Source of the DNA: Luteimicrobium xylanilyticum
GTDB lineage: Bacteria > Actinomycetota > Actinomycetes > Actinomycetales > Cellulomonadaceae
Assembly (NCBI RefSeq): GCF_009429125.1
Contig: NZ_CP045529.1
Coordinates: forward strand, 1,178,001 to 1,242,000
DNA: 64,000 nt
Reading direction: 5' to 3'
The translations under genes and the position numbers were made by a program. Under the pieces are notes generated by a model. That model was given only the letters and a program-made list of their open reading frames with translations. It did not search any database and was not told the DNA's origin. Shown here in pieces: positions 63,737-64,000 of this stretch; the first letter of the stretch is position 1, and the number at the start of each line of letters is the position of its first letter.

Positions 63737-64000
63737 GCGACCCGGCGCCCGGACGTCGGCTCGAGCGCTCCCTCGTGGCGGTCGCCCTCGGTATGGCCGT
63801 CGTCGGGAGCGTCGGGGCTCCGCTGATCACGTCGGTCGCGACGTCGACAGGGGTGTCACTGGCCGCCGCGCAGTGGACCCTGACCGTCACGCTCTTCACC
63901 GGTGCGATCGCGAGCCCGGTGCTCGGGAGGCTCGGTGCCGGGTCCCGGCGCCGGGCGACGGTCCTGCTCGGGATCTCGGCCGTCGTCGTGGGCGGCGTCC
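63733..64000 (+). CDS. MFS transporter, N-terminal part (runs off the window)
   Basis: The frame begins at GTG 63733, overlapping the tetR stop, and is open to the window edge. The about 89 visible residues include the first helix LVAVALGMAVVGSVGAPLITSVA and the MFS motif AAAQWTLTVTLFTGAIASPVLGRLGAGSRRRATVLLGIS, typical of DHA2/EmrB-type exporters (QWTLTVTLFTGA). It is the probable target of the TetR repressor. The remaining helices and the substrate cannot be judged. Confidence 0.85.
   Translation, partial: MSDPAPGRRLERSLVAVALGMAVVGSVGAPLITSVATSTGVSLAAAQWTLTVTLFTGAIASPVLGRLGAGSRRRATVLLGISAVVVGGV

Noticed and set aside
1-64000. Insertion sequences, prophage, rRNA operon, other tRNAs or defence islands
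   Set aside because: No transposase, integrase, phage structural gene, second tRNA cloverleaf or restriction/toxin pair was recognised.

Overview
The window is a chromosomal segment of a very GC-rich Gram-positive actinobacterium. Actinobacterial hallmarks are a mycoredoxin, a WhiB7-type iron-sulfur regulator with a leader peptide, UvrD2 helicase, a UPF0182 membrane protein, a DUF2342 zincin, a RamB-type glyoxylate regulator and many GTG or leaderless starts. A cytoplasmic GH10 xylanase, a GH3 glycosidase and a sugar ABC importer point to a plant-polymer degrader such as a Cellulomonas, Cellulosimicrobium or Isoptericola relative (Micrococcales). That placement is an inference from gene content; no taxonomic marker was compared.

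Layout. 1-13 kb: a methyltransferase tail, then a block also found around whiB7 in mycobacteria (mrx1, uvrD2, whiB7, DUF2342 protease, Lon-like PDZ protease, UPF0182), with an orphan ThiF-like protein and a DUF45 peptidase added, ending at an initiator tRNA. 12.8-21.6 kb: DUF1918 protein, acylphosphatase, then a divergent LacI / xylo-oligosaccharide-type operon (binding protein, two permeases, GH3, GH10). 21.7-30.3 kb: DUF2235 hydrolase, PEP carboxylase, a DsbA-like protein plus NhaA antiporter, a membrane protein gene split by an in-frame UGA, a two-domain VOC enzyme and a universal stress protein. 30.4-33 kb: IclR regulator divergent from a KDPG aldolase/KDG kinase operon. 33-37.4 kb: efeUOB iron uptake. 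37.4-42 kb: sufE, rhodanese, DoxX, DUF3175, flavin reductase, MaoC, Ppx/GppA. 42.2-45.9 kb: ABC-2 exporter with a NarL-type two-component system. 45.9-50.7 kb: aceA-aceB glyoxylate shunt with ramB. 50.7-55.2 kb: acyl-CoA synthetase, second NhaA, amidase. 55.3-57.7 kb: PadR plus DHA2 exporter. 57.9-61.4 kb: PhoH-like ATPase, phosphotransferase, double GNAT. 61.3-64 kb: FUSC protein/MarR pair, then TetR plus a truncated MFS transporter.

Functional links. Sugar import and intracellular glycoside hydrolysis sit under one candidate LacI operator. The KDG operon feeds pyruvate and glyceraldehyde-3-phosphate; PEP carboxylase and the glyoxylate shunt supply C4 acids, the shunt probably under RamB. 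Iron uptake is followed by sulfur-transfer genes. The last 9 kb is rich in exporters paired with their own local regulators.

Regulation readable in the DNA: a complete whiB7 leader (AT-tract promoter, 48-codon uORF, terminator), at least ten genes with a -10 hexamer 6-7 nt before the start codon and usually no Shine-Dalgarno (leaderless), several long GC hairpins at gene ends, and some unexplained palindromes near 22.9, 27.9, 42.1 and 57.9 kb. I found no CRISPR array, insertion sequence, rRNA, prophage or clear novel defence system; most of the segment looks like core or niche metabolism.
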